From Nicotiana tabacum (taxonomy: Eukaryota > Streptophyta > Magnoliopsida > Solanales > Solanaceae), in assembly GCF_000715075.1 (NCBI RefSeq), contig NC_134101.1:151875084-151939083 (forward strand): a stretch of 64,000 nucleotides of DNA, given 5' to 3'. Position numbers and translations under genes: made by a program. The notes under the pieces are model-generated. The model searched no databases. It saw only the letters and a program-made list of their open reading frames with translations, and had not been told where the DNA came from. This document shows positions 22,640-36,308 of this stretch, piece after piece. Every line of letters begins with the position of its first letter. The first letter of the stretch is position 1.

Positions 22640-25135
22640 AAAATGAACACTAAGTTCAATGCTTAGTGTAATTGCCAAAAAACAAAATAGTTAAGTACCA
22701 AGAATGGAACGAAAAGAGGAATCAAAGAAGAAATTCGTTCTGGCCGATTAAACTTTGTGTCGATTCTATGCAGATACCTTGAACATAAGGTCATACATTT
22801 ATTTACAAGGTAACCCTCTGCAATAGAACTTTTCGGATAAGCCCTATTACCAATGAGAGATTTCATAAAATATAACCATCATTCTATAGGATATATCCGC
22901 CGATTCTGAACCGGTCCAGTAAGCTTAGCTTCATTAACTAAGTGAGTAGGAAAGTGCACCATGACATCAAAAAAAAAGGAGGGAATACCTTTTTCTAACT
23001 TACAAAGTGTTATAGGAATTTGAGATTCAATCTGATCCAAGTTATTAGTCCTTAATACCTTTGCTCCAAGCACGTTAAAAAATAAAGACAACTCGATAAA
23101 GGGTTCACACACTATTTTTCGATAGCATACCATGTACAGAAAGAGGGAGTAAATATTGTAGAAGAACATAGAAATCATGACTCTTTAAGCCAGAAATCTT
23201 ATACTCTTTCAACTTAACACATTGAGAAATATTAGATGAAAATCCATCTGGCACCTTTAAACTCTTTAAGAAAAGGCATATATTGTGCTTTTCTTGGGGA
23301 GATAATGTGTAACATGCAGTTAGAACATCATATTTTTGTCCTTTTCTGGTAGGGTGCGATTCCGGCCTAATGTTCATTTCTTGCAAATCTAGTTGAGTTT
23401 AATGGTGTCCTTGGTCTTTCCTTTGGCATTCATGATCGTTCCCAGAATATTATCACATATATTTTTTTCGATATGCATAACATCCTAATTATGTTGCAAC
23501 AAGGGAGATTTCTAGTATGGAATTTTAAAAAAGATACTCCTCTTATTCCAGTTATTTTTCGAACATCATGTGATATCTTGATCCTTTTCTTTGGATCGTT
23601 TGTTAATTGTATTAAGATCTTGTACTTGATTAAGTTCTCAATACCAAAATGCATTTTTGGTGGAAGCCTTTTCTCTTTTGTATCATCAAATGACTCCTTA
23701 TCATTCCTCCATTTGTGATTAAAATGGATGTAACGTTGATGACCGATAAAATATGGTTTCTTACTATTCTTAAATCTTATTGAAGAAGAGTTTTTATTGC
23801 AATATGGGCATCCAATTTACCTTTTGTACTCCATCCAGATAAATTTTCATATGCTGGAAAGTCATTGATGGTCAATAACAAAGAAGCATGTAACTTAAAA
23901 TTCTGTCTGATTGATGCATCAAAGGTCTCAACACCAATTTCTCATAACTCATTCAACTCCTCTATCAAGGGTTGAAGATATATGTCAATTGCATCTCTTG
24001 GACTATCTGGACCAGGAATAAGCATGGACATAATAAAATTTTTCTGTTTTATACACAACCAAAGTGGTAAATTATAAGGAATAAGTACCACAGGCCAAAT
24101 ACTATATGAGGTTTTCGAATTCCAAAATGACTAGAATTTATCACTAGGAAGTCCAAGTCGAACATTACGAGGCTCAACCACAAATGAGGGATGAAGTTCA
24201 TCAAATGATTTCCATGCCATAGAATCAGATGGGTACTTCATTGTTCCATCATCAACTCTTTTATCATGATGCCATGTCATTAGAGAAAATGTCTTTGTAG
24301 ACAAACAACCTTTGAAGCCTAGGCTTCAATGGAAAATAGCGTAAAAAATTTCATGCTATTTTTTTTACCATTCTTATTCTTTGCTTCCCCGCTATGTTTA
24401 TCTATTTTCTATCCGGAAGCACCACAGACTTTACAGGAATCAAGCAAGTTATCTTCCTTCCAATATAACATGCAATCATTTGTACAAGCATCAATATTTT
24501 GGTAGGAAAGCCCAAGGTCCCGAATTACCTTCTTCGCCTCATAATATGAATTTGGTAGATTCGCTCCATCTGCAACAACTCATCCTTTAATATGTTTAAT
24601 AATATTGTAAATGACTCATTGCTCCAACGAACCATACTTTTTATGTGGAGCAGTTTAATCAAAGTGGAAAGCTTTGAAATTTCAAACTTTGGCATAGTTG
24701 CTTCTCGAAATCTTTCAATAGGCTGTAAAAATTTTTGGCTTCAACATTTGGTTCTTCTTCAAGGAAATCATTGTAACCAACATCACCAGTGCCTCATACC
24801 TCCATCATGATTATGATATAAATCCCTCAGCATTCCATGTATTTCATCCTCATCCTCATGATCATCTACTTTATTATCATCTTCAACTTCGCACTCCGAC
24901 TGTGGTTCACCCAAAACTACTCCATCATGATACCAAAAATTCTAGTAGTGATTATTCCATATACTTTTAAATGTGTCTTGACTATCTCACGTGTTCCTAA
25001 TTTTGAGTTGCAACATTTTACACACGGACAAGATACAATTCTCATGTTCTTCTAAAGGCATAATCCAAAAACTTTTGCACCCCAATTAAATAAGTTTCGT
25101 CAAGTCGGTCATCAACAAGTTTCATCCATTACTTA
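22640..25135 (-). pseudogene. CACTA TNP2-like transposase, degenerate
   Basis: CACTA transposase binds the element ends and catalyses cut-and-paste movement. Domains in order on the minus strand: transposase-associated N-terminal domain (24,930-25,128: WMKLVDDRLDETYLIGVQKF, then CPC-type cysteines in a shifted frame); TNP2 zinc-like block SYYEAKKVIRDLGLSYQNID with NDCMLYWKEDNLLDSCKVCG (24,395-24,555); transposase core RNVRLGLPSDKF and SIWPVVLIPYNLPLWLC (24,050-24,170); LIPGPDSPRDAIDIYLQPLI (~23,970-24,030); DVMHIEKNICDNILGTIMNA (~23,430-23,490); and the C-terminal DUF4218-type part, ISGLKSHDFYVLLQYLLP (~23,140-23,200) to SIAEGYLVNKCMTLCSRYLH (~22,770-22,830). Stops and frameshifts occur throughout. 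The start codon is not preserved: a TAA precedes WMK. Confidence 0.85.
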
Positions 25136-25538
25136 CTTGCTGTCATAACCTTGGATAATAAATATAAATAATATTAAAAAACTTAAGATCACAAAAACAT
25201 TAAGATGTACATTACGTATGAAGAAAGTACTAAGATGCACATTACTTATTATTACACTTGTGAGACTAATCTTTATGACTAAAATTCCCGCAATTTCACA
25301 AGAATGAGATAAACTACAAGTTGATATGCATAACATATAATACACAATTGCTCAATAAAATGAGAATTTAAACACATAAGACACTTTACAATTAAATCAC
25401 TGATTTTCTATCTTGTCTTCCTTAAATAAAAAAAATGATACAAAACAACTATCATTCTACTGTTAAAAAAACTGTAATGATTGTTATCTTATGAGACACT
25501 AGCTATATTTGTCACTTTTTTAATCAAGAACTAGCTTC

Positions 25539-25611
<73 letters not shown>

Positions 25612-26147
25612 GATGTATGAAGTTCAACCATATCCTAAGGATAACTAAAAAAAACTACAAGTAAGCACAAAAACATGAAATGCTATTTTTCTTCAACATA
25701 ATCAAAAACCGGCACCAGAACTTATTAATTTAGTGAAGAACTACATTTTTTGCTCCATCAAATATTCTTTTCCAATCAAAATAAAACTTATATTATAACT
25801 AGAATCAAAATAGAAGCTATATTATAATGCTCAAAACATTGACCTTATTTTAGAGGAAGTAGTTCACGACAAAATAAATGCAAGCATTGATAACGAAGTG
25901 CTTCGACGAGCGAGTCCATCACTCCAACTAGAGTGCTATTGACTAAATAAATTCAGTGGATAAACCCAATGGAATGTTTGCATTAGAAAATTTGCTTGAC
26001 ATGGAAAATACTTTAACAAAGCCAATTTACATCGCTGTTTCTTCTTCATCTAATTTTTTAAAATATAATATTAGACATAACAAAGGTAATAAGTTGACTA
26101 TATAATTTAAAGAACCATTAACAATCAGACTAAAGAAACTGAATTAG
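25136..26147 (-). mobile_element. CACTA sequence upstream of the transposase
   Basis: AT-rich, without a coding frame, and including the (TA) run at 25,541-25,609. By position it is the 5' untranslated or promoter side of the transposase. No specific promoter element is claimed. Confidence 0.4.
25541..25609. repeat. (TA)n microsatellite
   Basis: About 34 uninterrupted TA dinucleotides. Likely to vary in length and prone to assembly error. Confidence 0.95.
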
Positions 26148-26152
26148 AGCAC
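26148..26152. repeat. Target site duplication of element 4, left
   Basis: AGCAC immediately before the LTR terminus TGACACGACC. Its partner is at 36,304-36,308. Confidence 0.9.
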
Positions 26153-27120
26153 TGACACGACCCCAAAAAATAACCGATCGTGATGGCGCCTATCATGGAA
26201 CTAGGCCAGTTGACACAAACCCAAAACCATCACTATTTTTCATTCTTGGGATAAAATCAAATCTATTTAACGATAAACCTTTATATAGAGTTCAAAAAAA
26301 TAACAGTGCGGAAAGAAAGCCCGATATCAGGGTGTCACTAGTCATGAGCATCTACTACAACTGTTTGACAACCTCAAGACCAACGTGGTCGGGGGAAATC
26401 ACAAAGTACACTAAGGGAGAATGAAGAGGGAGAAAAGCAGGGCTGCGATTGCCAGGCAACTACCTAGCTAACTCCGATGAACCTACCACGGAGCTCAGAA
26501 ATACCTGGATCTGAACATAAGGTGCAGGGAGTAATGTGAGTACGCCAACTCAGTAAGTAATAAAAGTAAATAAGGATTAAGCAGTAGGAAACGATAAATC
26601 CACATCATGATAAACTCAGTAAGCACAATGAGTTTTCAAATCAGAATATAAGTCAATCGTCTCATTTAAAATCCAGCTTTTGGTAAAATCATTTGAAGAT
26701 GCTTTCCAACAATTTCAATAAAGGTTCAATACAATTTATAATAAGAGTGCTGAAAGTTATAATCGGCCCCTCAGGAAAAATATAGTTCATATATAGCCCC
26801 TCGGGCAAACAGGAATCATAAACACCTCATAACATAAAAATCTCAGTGGAAATAACAAATCCAATCAGTGATTAAATTTCGAACATCTCGTAAAAACCCC
26901 AATTTAAAAGAAAGTTGTTTAAAAGCATTTGTTCAACATTTTAAACAGACGCCCAGTATAAAGAGGAGTGAAAATAGCAGTTTCATAAAGTCAAGCCCCT
27001 AGGGCAAAGCATCACTCATATATGTATACAGCCCCTCAGGCAAGCCTCCCAGTCACTCGTGACTCAACTCTCATCAATAGCGCTCACACTCAGCACTCAC
27101 GCTTAATAGGTACCATATAC

Positions 27121-27350
27121 TAACCGTTGCGACGTGCAGCCCGATCCATAAATATATAGTCGATTGCGCTTACTGGAGGTGTACAGACTCCGGAGGGGCT
27201 CCTACAGCCCAAGCGATATAGCGCTGCGGCGTGCAGCCCGATCCAACATATCACTGCGACGTGCAGTCCGATCCATATAACGCTGCGGCATGTAGCCTGA
27301 TCTATATACCTATATATATATATTGTTGCGGCGTGCACCCCGGTCCATAA
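27121..27350 (-). repeat. ~35-bp tandem repeat in LTR of element 4
   Basis: Five or so units with a ctgcggcgtgcagcccgatcc core separated by A/T-rich linkers. The other LTR carries the same repeat at 34,178-34,440, where one linker has expanded into a long TA/TG microsatellite. Confidence 0.75.
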
Positions 27351-28433
27351 ATATATAATCCTCACAACCAGGCCCTCAGCTTCTCTCAATCATCAACCTC
27401 ACAATCAGACCCTCGGCCTCTCTCAGTCATTAACCTCACAATCAGGCCCTCGCCCTCTCACAGTCATCAACCTCACAAGCCACTCAGGCTATTAGTAAAA
27501 TAGGGCGTTCAGCCCAAAAATATCATTTATAGTATCAGGACTGAGTAAATAAGGCTGAGTTATGAAATTAGTAAAACACATCATAACTAAATACAAATAT
27601 TAAGTCAAAACAGTGAGGAATAATAGTAAAAAGCCCCTAAGGGTCCAAACAGTTGGCATGAGGCCCAAATATGGCATTCGGCTCAAAACATGATAATACT
27701 TTCCAAAACACAATAGTATCAAATAGTTTTCAATCAAATACGTGACTTAATAATCGTACGTACGGGACGGACTAAGTCACGATCCCCAACAGTGCACGAC
27801 CCCATGCTCGTCATCTAGCATGTGTGTCACCTCAAGGTAGCATAACGATGTGAAATCTGGGGTTTCATACCCTCAGGACAAGATTTACAATCACTACTTA
27901 CCTCAAACCGGACGAAAATCCTACTTCGCAACACCTTTGCCTCTCGACTCGGCTTCAACTTGCCTCGAATCTATCCAATATCAGAGTCATAACATCAATA
28001 TATGCCAAGGGAACAAAGCCCATACGAAAATAATCAATTTACATCAAAAATCCCAAAATTGGTCAAACTAGACCCCCGGGACCACGTCTTGGAATCCAAT
28101 AAAAATCACATCAATAGAATCCTTATCCTCCCACGAGTTCATACATACCAAGAACATCGAAATCGGACCTCAAATAACCCCTCAAATCCCCAATTTTACC
28201 TCTCTAATTTCAAGCCCTGACTTCCCAATTGTTCACCCTTAATCTCATAAATTTCATGCTCAAACAACTGAAAATCAACAGAGAATCGAGTTTTAGGTTC
28301 AAGAAACTCACCTCAATGAAAACCTCCTTGATTCCCTGTTCAAAACCCTCCAAAAGCTTCAACTCCGGAAAAAAATGGTGGACAATAGCTCAAATTTCGC
28401 GAAGGCAAGAATTTATATATTCTGCCCAGGGGT

Positions 28434-28660
28434 TCCGCATCTACGGTCCAATACTGCACCTGCGACAAGAATCCAGCATCCGCGGAATTTCATTTAAAGT
28501 CCCAATCTGCACCTGCAATCAAGCCACTGCATCTACGGGCTCACAAGTGCGACTAACTTTCCACATCTGCGTTGCCTTCCCAGCCAACTAGCCTTCGCTC
28601 CTACGATCAAAATGCAGCTTTTGTGGCTCGCACCTGCGGTCCCCAAACCGTAGGTGCGGT
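28434..28660 (-). repeat. U3 palindrome array of element 4 (3' LTR)
   Basis: Repeated CGCA-NN-TGCG-type decamers (cacctgcg, gcatctacgg, cgcacctgcggt, ccgtaggtgcgg) interspersed with pyrimidine-rich spacers. The array ends within ~15 bp of the TATA box in transcript order. The 5' LTR copy is at 35,393-35,632. Confidence 0.75.
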
Positions 28661-31600
28661 TATGATAGAAATGCATCACCTGCGAACTCTATTTTCCAAC
28701 ACTCCGATAACCATCCGAAATCATCCCGGGGCCCCCAGGACCTACACCAAAAATACGAGCAAGTTACATATCACTATTCAAACTTATACAAACCTTTGGA
28801 ACACTCAAAACAATATCGAATCATCAAAACACCCTCGGATTCAAGCCTAAGCTTTCCAAAACTTCCGAATTCCTAAACGACAAAAAAGCCTATCAAATCT
28901 CTTCTGAATGACCTGAAATTTTGCACACACATCACAAATGGCAGACGGGCCTACTCCAATTTCTGGAATATCATTCCGACCCCGATATCGAGATTTCCAC
29001 TACCGATCGGAAAATGCCAAATTTTCAATTTCGCCAATTCAAGCCTAAATTTACCACGGATCTCCAAATCATATTCCGAACACGCTCCCAAGTCCAAAAT
29101 CACCTAACGGAGCTAACCAAATCATAAAGCTCCAAATCTGAGATCAAATACTAAAAAGTCAAAACTTAGTCAAACCCTTCAAATTTAAAGCTTCAAACTG
29201 AGAATTGTTCTTCCAAATCTATTCCGATTATCTTGAAAACCAAAACCGACGATTTACATAAGTCATAATACATCATGCAGGGCTAGTCATGCCTGAGAAA
29301 TAGCGAGCGAAGTGCAAATGCTTGAAACGATCAGTCAGGTCGTTACATCCTCCCACACTTAAACATACGTTCATCCTCAAACGTGTCTAGAGTTGTTCCA
29401 AAAGCCAACAAATCACTGTATAACCTTACCAGGCACATAGCCGGGGATGATCCCACATCACCCTATCTCATATAGGTCCGATAGAATGATGTAACTGAAA
29501 TTTCACAATCTGACCTAGCCCATAAATCTTAGAACCAAATTTCCACTTCCGAAATTATTTATAAAATCATAATCTCATATATACACACCGAATAAAGCTG
29601 AACACGCCATGTCAAGCCATGATAAAAATTCAAGATGGGAATCACAGGATATACCATACCACTAGAACACTCATAGCGAAAACTTCAAATCACAACAACT
29701 GCTCAAAACAACTAAATACCGATAATAACCCTCTTATCAAATAAAGACTCATTCCAGCAATTTCGTACTGCCAACGATGAATAAAATATGCATAAAGTCA
29801 TAACCATTTCACAGATCAACCATTCACGAAGCTCCTTCTCCTTCGGCAAGGACCTCAGTAAATTTCTAAGCCGAACATTGATATTATCCTTCCAACATAC
29901 TAAAATCGAATTCGTTAGTATCCATTCTAGGTCTAATGACCTCATCTCATCCAACACAACTACTCTGGTGACATGACACATCAATACAATCTAGATCCAT
30001 CACTCGTGTAATCCGTGCACCAATAAGCAACAATCCGAATGTACTCAAATCATGAAAAATGACTCAAATGAGAGAGTTATATTGCACGCTCACCAGTACC
30101 ATCACAACACGATGCTTAGAACCCATCACAGACTGTTGAACTAGAACACACGAATCTAACCCGAAGGAGCATACCTCCACATAACTTTGATGCAATGTGT
30201 GATCCTAATCAAACACTGATCCACATAAATCACCTCAAGTCACTATGCTCAAAATCAACAACCACGTGCATTTGGTGTCTAGTACCAACAGTGAATCACC
30301 ATAACCACGGAGAGCAAATGACGCAATGCCATGCTAGCCCAAAAGAACATATCTGATACGCAATCAATCGTGCGATACCCAAATACACATCTCGCTCAGT
30401 TTCCGCTATAGAGCTCAAATTGAACCACACCATATGCGCATATAACAAAAAAAATCATAACGTCTCGTAATACAGAAGAGTAACTCATAGATCACTCTGG
30501 AACACGAATAAGCTCAACAATAATCGAATAGCACATCTCTCAACAATAACTGTTCGGAGTCAACATATCCGACTCGATGCAGAATGCACATCCATATTGG
30601 CCTACCAATGGACTTCAAATCAACTCAGGTCACCCTCAATAGATAAACAACTCTTCGAAAGTTCACAATTATTGGATCATAGTACATACTATCATCTGAC
30701 TAGCTTGCCCATATCATCACAGTCCACAACCACGAAACCATCTATTTCAATCTCCAAATCCGTTAGAACATACGAATCACCATTTCTGGTCTCAACTCCA
30801 CTGCCTGAAAATATTCACACTTCTCCAATTACATGGTCATCCTACGAGGAATACTTCTGAAATTTTTTGACAAGGCAAAATCTGCAGTCCAGCAATCGAT
30901 CAAACAAGAGAGTGTCGTAATCTCAATGAAGTATCCATAACTTAAACACTTTGCCCCTTTCTGAATGTATATTCTCATCAAACCATATCAATTAGTAATA
31001 TCATTTACCTAGCCATCTGAAACTAACCATGTTGCCTAAGAATTTATGACCTTCCTTTCAAAACTGAACTATGACCTTACACATGCAAATCTCAACTCCA
31101 TGCAACATACCGCATAAACTATACCATCCTATGATAAATATGAGAACTTCATAATCCACTATGAGCTACAAACAACTACGCACTCAACCAGCCAAGAACT
31201 TTTCCATTTGATCCCATCTAGGAGAAAATCACTATACATCCCATGCTCCTCATGCCAGTAGAAAATGTACACCTCCAACCGTGGTAGAAACCAACCAGAA
31301 CTCTCTGAATTCCATTTGCACGAAACCAAACCGTTAGGACATAATCCTTTTAACTCACCCAAGTTGCACAGGCCACCAAAACCCAAGAGCATTGCCCTGA
31401 AACACCTGTAGAATCTCATTACCTCATAAGCATCCAAAGAACTAGTTGTATTCCTTACATTGTTGATCCGACCTACTACCCAACTATCTTGTTTATCCAA
31501 GGTCCTTCTAAATTACCTTCAATTTGATACTTCTCCTCTCCATAATACCACAAATCCTCAACTCAGACTCACCACACGAGACCCAAGCATAAAACCACAC

Positions 31601-33117
31601 TGTCTAAGGCTCATAATCCACTGAATACCCTCTTAATTATCCCCAAAAGCACCACATTCGAAATACTTACCCTAAAAAGACTTCCTTCGAATCTAGAGCC
31701 CTTACCTTCACCTTCTTAATACTGGTATGTAGAATTCATAATAATACAGAAATGACACAAGTCCTGACATCCTCCTATATAAATCTTAGTTTCTAGCCAA
31801 CAAACATCCTAAAGATTCCCAATTACCACATGAAAATCTTGAATCCTTCAAAACCATTCTCGGGAGTCATCCACTCTACTCCGGTTTCAATTAGACTGAT
31901 CAACTAAACCGAACGATCTGTGTTCCATTAAAACAGCAACACCTATGGAAGTAACCCCACTTTCATGCAACCAAATAAATTCATGCTCTACGCACCGTAC
32001 ATCCTTCACCAGCAACAACTCAAGTCATTCCATAATTCTTATACACCCATAAAGCATAACACAACCCCTATCCAAAATTTCCTTTATTCGGGTCATCCTC
32101 GATCTCAACCTCTGTAAGCCATAACTGATTCACCAGTATGCCTCAAACTGGAACCAACATAGCATATAACTGTGCAATCAAGTGATCAATAGCAGACTCC
32201 CCCACTTGGCTCAAAGCCATAGATCAAAACACACAAAAATCACAATGCCCCATACTCTATTACTTCCATAATACCATAGTGAGATTCAACTAAATCATTC
32301 ATAAGCTCATGCAACAAAAACCATTTAGTGTTTCAAAATAATTGCAAATCTCGCATTCACCGCTCGTAACAGTCAAGCACATTCTCATAAGCGATCTAAA
32401 CTCAAATTGTACTACATATAGTTCACTAGTAAAAGAAAACTCACTACTAAAAACATAGGCATCACACACCCTAACCTACCTACAGGAGATAGCCCACCTG
32501 TTTAGCCTCAAACCGATATCTCTGTATACTCTTCCATAATCATAACTATTACATAATCACTTAACCATCGTGAGTATGAACTCATATCACAACATAAAAT
32601 CTACTTCACTTCCCAACTAGACAACATGAAAAGGTCCTTCAACACACCCACAACTCAAGGCTATGCATCAAAACACGATGGAATTCAAGCACCAGATAGT
32701 TCTTTCTACCCTCAAGCAGACTCTTCTCGTCACATTTAAATCATATGAACGCATCTCACAGTCACATCATACTCACCACGTAGTTATCCAGTCATCACAT
32801 CCCCTAATAGGGACACTATCGAACATATAAATCTAAAAAGACGTGCTCACACAATCAACACCTTAGTGATCAAGCTACAAGCAGAGCCCAACCTCAAGTC
32901 CTCCAGACTGTCCCAACATCAACACATAGAAATCACATCTCGCCTCTCAATCAGGGAATCACAAGCCGTCGATGCACAGCTGATACCGAGCGCTCATGCG
33001 CGCATACGAACGCGTGGAAGGAATTCAAAGAGTTACATTCCAAGCTGAATCAATGACGCACGATAAAAATTCAAGAATGTAAGATTTCCTAAAGGTTCTG
33101 CAGCCTCTCAAAGATAA

Positions 33118-33135
33118 GTATAGACGTCTCTGTAG
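33118..33135 (-). ncRNA. Leader hairpin of element 4 (GACG loop, decayed stem)
   Basis: Minus strand CTACAGA-GACG-TCTATAC, 56 nt after the PBS. Loop intact; the stem carries a C-A mismatch and an open outer pair compared with element 3. Confidence 0.5.
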
Positions 33136-33191
33136 TGATCCACGAGACTTTACTAAACCTGCACATGACTCGTGAGACCTATATAACCTCG

Positions 33192-33203
33192 GGTCTGATA
33201 CCA
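33192..33203 (-). promoter_or_regulatory. Primer binding site of element 4
   Basis: Minus strand TGGTATCAGACC, three bases inside the LTR end. Initiator tRNA-Met type with one change at position 11. Confidence 0.85.
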
Positions 33204-33206
33204 ACT

Positions 33207-34345
33207 TGTTACGACCCCAAAACCAACCCGGTCGTGATGGCGCCTATCATGGAACTAGGCCAGCCGACACAAACCCAAAACCAATCACTATATTCCATTC
33301 ATGGGATAAAATCAAATCAATTTAACGATAAACCTTTATATAGAGTTCAAAACAAATAACTGTGTGAAAAGAAAGCCTGATATCAGGGTGTCACTAGTCA
33401 TGAGAATCTACTACAACTATTTGACAACCTCAAGACCAACGTGGTCGGAGGAAATCACAAAGTACACTAAGGGAGAATGAAAAGGGAGAAAAGCAGGGCT
33501 ACAATCGCCAGACAACTACCTTGCTAACTCTAATAAACCTGTCATCGAGCTCAGAAATACATGGATCTGTACACAAGGTTCAGAGAGTAATGTGAGTATG
33601 CCAACTCAATAAGTAATAAAAGTAAATAATGGCTGAGTAGTAGGAAACGATAAATCCACATCATGATAAACTCAGTAAGCACAACAAGCTTTCAAATCAG
33701 AATATGAGTCAATCGTCTCATCTAAAATCCAACTTTTGGTAAAATCATTGGAAGATTCTTTCAATAGTTTCAATAAAGGTTCAATACAATTTATAATAAG
33801 AGTGATGAAAGTCATAATCGGCCCCTCGGGCAAAACATAGTTTGTATAAATCCCCTCGGGCAAACAGGAATCACAAGCATCTCATAACATAAAAATCTCA
33901 ATGGAAATAACAAAGCCAAAGCAATGATTAAATTCCGAACATCTCGTAAAAACCCCAGTTTAAATAAAAGTTGTTTAAAAGCATTTGTTCAACATTTTCA
34001 ATAGAGGTTCAGTATAAAGAGGAGTGAAACAACAATTTCATAAAAACAAGCCCCTCGGGTAAAGCATCACTCATATATGTATACAGCCCCTTGGGCAAGC
34101 CTCTCAGTCACTCGAGACTCAACTCTCATCAATCAGTGCTCACACTCAGCACTCACGCTCAATAGGTACCTTAAAATAACTGTTGCAGCGTGTAGTACGA
34201 TCAATAAATGTATAGTTGACTACGCTCACTGGGGGTGTGCAGACTCCGGATGGGCTCCTAAAGCCCAAACGCTATTTCGCTGGGGCGTACAGCCCGATCC
34301 AACATATCGCTGCAGCGTGTAACCCGATCCATATATCGTTGCGGC

Positions 34346-34413
<68 letters not shown>

Positions 34414-36303
34414 ATATACGTGCAGCCCGGTCCATAAATATATAATCCTCACAACCAGGCCCTCAGCCTCTCTCAGTTATTACCTCACAATCAGGCCCTC
34501 GACCTCTCTCTCTCACTCAGCCATCAACCTCACAAGCCACTCGGACTATCATTAACATAGTGCGCTCATCCAAAAATATCATTTATAGCATCAAAACTGG
34601 GTAAATAAGGCTGAGTTATGAAATCAGTAAAACACAGCATGACTGAGTAAAAACATTATAATACTTTCCAAAACACAATAATATCAAATAGTTTTCAATC
34701 AAATACGCGACTTAATAGTCATATGGGGTGGACCAAGTCACAATCCCTAACGGTGCATGACTCAATGCTCATCATCTAGTGAGTGTGTCACCTCAAGGTA
34801 GCACAACGATGTGAAATCCGGAGTTTCATACCATCAGGACAAGATTTACAATCATTACTTACCTCAAACCGGATGAAACTCCTACTCCACGACGCCTTTG
34901 CCTCTCGACTCGGCCTCAACTCGCCTTGAATCTATCCAAAATCAGAATCATAACATCAATATATGCCAGGGAACAAAGCCCACACGAAAATAATCAATTT
35001 ACATCAAAAGTCAAGAAATTGGTCAAACCCGATCCCCGGGCTCACATCTCGGAATCCTATAAAAATTACATCAATAGAATCTTTATCCTCCCACGAGTTC
35101 ATACATACCAAGAACATCAAAATCGGATCTTAAATGACCCCTCAAATCCCCAATTTTACCTCTCCAATTTCAAGCCCTAACTTTTCAATTTTTCACCCTT
35201 AATCTCATAAATTCCATACTCAAACAACTGAAAATCAACATAGAATTGAGTTTTAGATTCAAGAAACTCACCTCAATGAAAACCTCATTGATTCCCTCTT
35301 CAGAACCCTCCAAAAGCTTCAACTCCGGATTAAAATGGTGGACAATAGCTCAAATTTCGTGAAGGCAAGAATTTATATGTTCTGCCTAGGGGTTCCGCAT
35401 CTGCGGTCCAATACCGCACCTGCGACCCCCACACCTGCGATAAGAATCCCAGATATGCGGAATTTCTTTTAAAGTACCAATCCGCACCTGCGGGCTCACA
35501 GGTGAGACTAACCTTCCGCATATGTGCTTCCTTCGCAGCCAACTAGCCTTCGCTCCTGCCATCAAAATGCTGCTTCTGCGGCTCGCACTTGTGGTCCCCA
35601 AACCGTAGGTGCGGTTATGACAAAAACACATCAGCTGCAAACTCTATTTTCCAACTCTCCGATAACCATCCAAAATTATCCCGAGGCCCCTGGGATCTCA
35701 ACCAAAAATATAAACAAGTCACATATCACTATTCAAACTTATACTAACCTTCGAAACACTGAAAACAACATCGAATCATCAAAACACCCTCGGATTCAAG
35801 CCTAATATTTTCAAAACTTCCGAATTCCGCAAACAACAAAAATGCTCATTAAATCTTCTTTGAATAACCTGAAAATTTGCACACACATCACAAATGACAC
35901 AACGGGCCTACTCCAATTTTCATAATGTTATTCCGATCCTGATATCAAGATTTCTACTGCCAACTGGAAAATGCCAAATCTCCAATTTCGCCAATTCAAG
36001 CCTAAATTTACCACAGACCTCCAAATCACATTCTGGACGTGCTCCCAAGTCCAAAATCACCAAACGGAGCTAACCAAATCATAAAACACAAATTTAAGAT
36101 TGAATACTAAAAAGTCAAAACTTGGTCAAACCTTTCAAATTTAAAGCTTCAAACTTAGAATTGTTCTTCCAAATCTATTACGATTATCCTGAAAACCAAA
36201 ACCGACGATTTACATAAGTCATAATACATCATACAGGGCTAGTCATGCCCGAAAACTGTCGAGCGAAGTGCAAATTCTCGAAATGACTGATCGAGTTGTT
36301 ACC
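33207..36303 (-). repeat. 5' LTR of element 4
   Basis: Same layout as the 3' LTR: U3 palindromes 35,393-35,632; TATA box (minus strand) 35,371-35,380; CTC-loop repeats at 33,821, 33,851, 34,050 and 34,086; the 35-bp tandem repeat from 34,178. It differs from its partner by substitutions throughout and by the TA/TG expansion at 34,349-34,413. Confidence 0.88.
34349..34413. repeat. (TA)n(TG)n microsatellite inside element 4 LTR
   Basis: About 25 TA followed by about 7 TG units. The other LTR has only a short TA stretch here (~27,310-27,322), so the expansion arose after insertion. Confidence 0.95.
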
Positions 36304-36308
36304 AGCAC
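36304..36308. repeat. Target site duplication of element 4, right
   Basis: AGCAC, matching 26,148-26,152. Confidence 0.9.

Larger units (their letters stand above)
26153..29347 (-). repeat. 3' LTR of element 4
   Basis: Minus strand TGTAACGACCTGACTGATC... to ...GGTCGTGTCA. U3 palindromes of the CGCACCTGCGG type are at 28,434-28,660. The TATA box (minus strand tatataaat) is at 28,411-28,420, preceded by ctgggcaga. Downstream are GCCC-GAG-GGGC-type mini-hairpins (26,764-27,040) and a ~35-bp tandem repeat (27,121-27,350). Confidence 0.88.
29348..33206 (-). mobile_element. Non-coding interior of element 4
   Basis: 3.86 kb with no retroelement protein motif. The longest minus-strand frame (31,159-31,500, 113 codons) has no recognisable domain and is probably fortuitous. 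The polypurine tract (minus strand aagtgtgggagga) abuts the 3' LTR at 29,348, preceded by the pre-PPT box cgtttgaggatgaacgt. The leader box and PBS are at the other end. Confidence 0.75.
26153..36303 (-). mobile_element. Element 4: full-length LARD-type LTR retrotransposon
   Basis: LTRs of 3,195 bp (left) and 3,097 bp (right) flank a 3,859-bp non-coding interior. Perfect 5-bp target duplications AGCAC sit at 26,148-26,152 and 36,304-36,308, so both ends are in place. The outermost base of the 5' LTR is changed (minus strand GGTAAC rather than TGTAAC). LTR blocks match coding element 6: the cccgataYcRgggtgtca box at 26,321 and 44,099, gtgcagggagtaaWgtgagta, and the CTC-loop repeats. It has no gag or pol, so movement must have relied on proteins from another element, plausibly element 6's family. 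Confidence 0.9.

Noticed and set aside
31159..31500. 113-codon frame in the interior of element 4
   Set aside because: No recognisable motif, no neighbouring gene context, and the interior is otherwise full of stops. Most likely chance.
34226..34555. Open frames with Tyr-Ile repeats on both strands
   Set aside because: They are translations of the (TA)n microsatellite in element 4's LTR.
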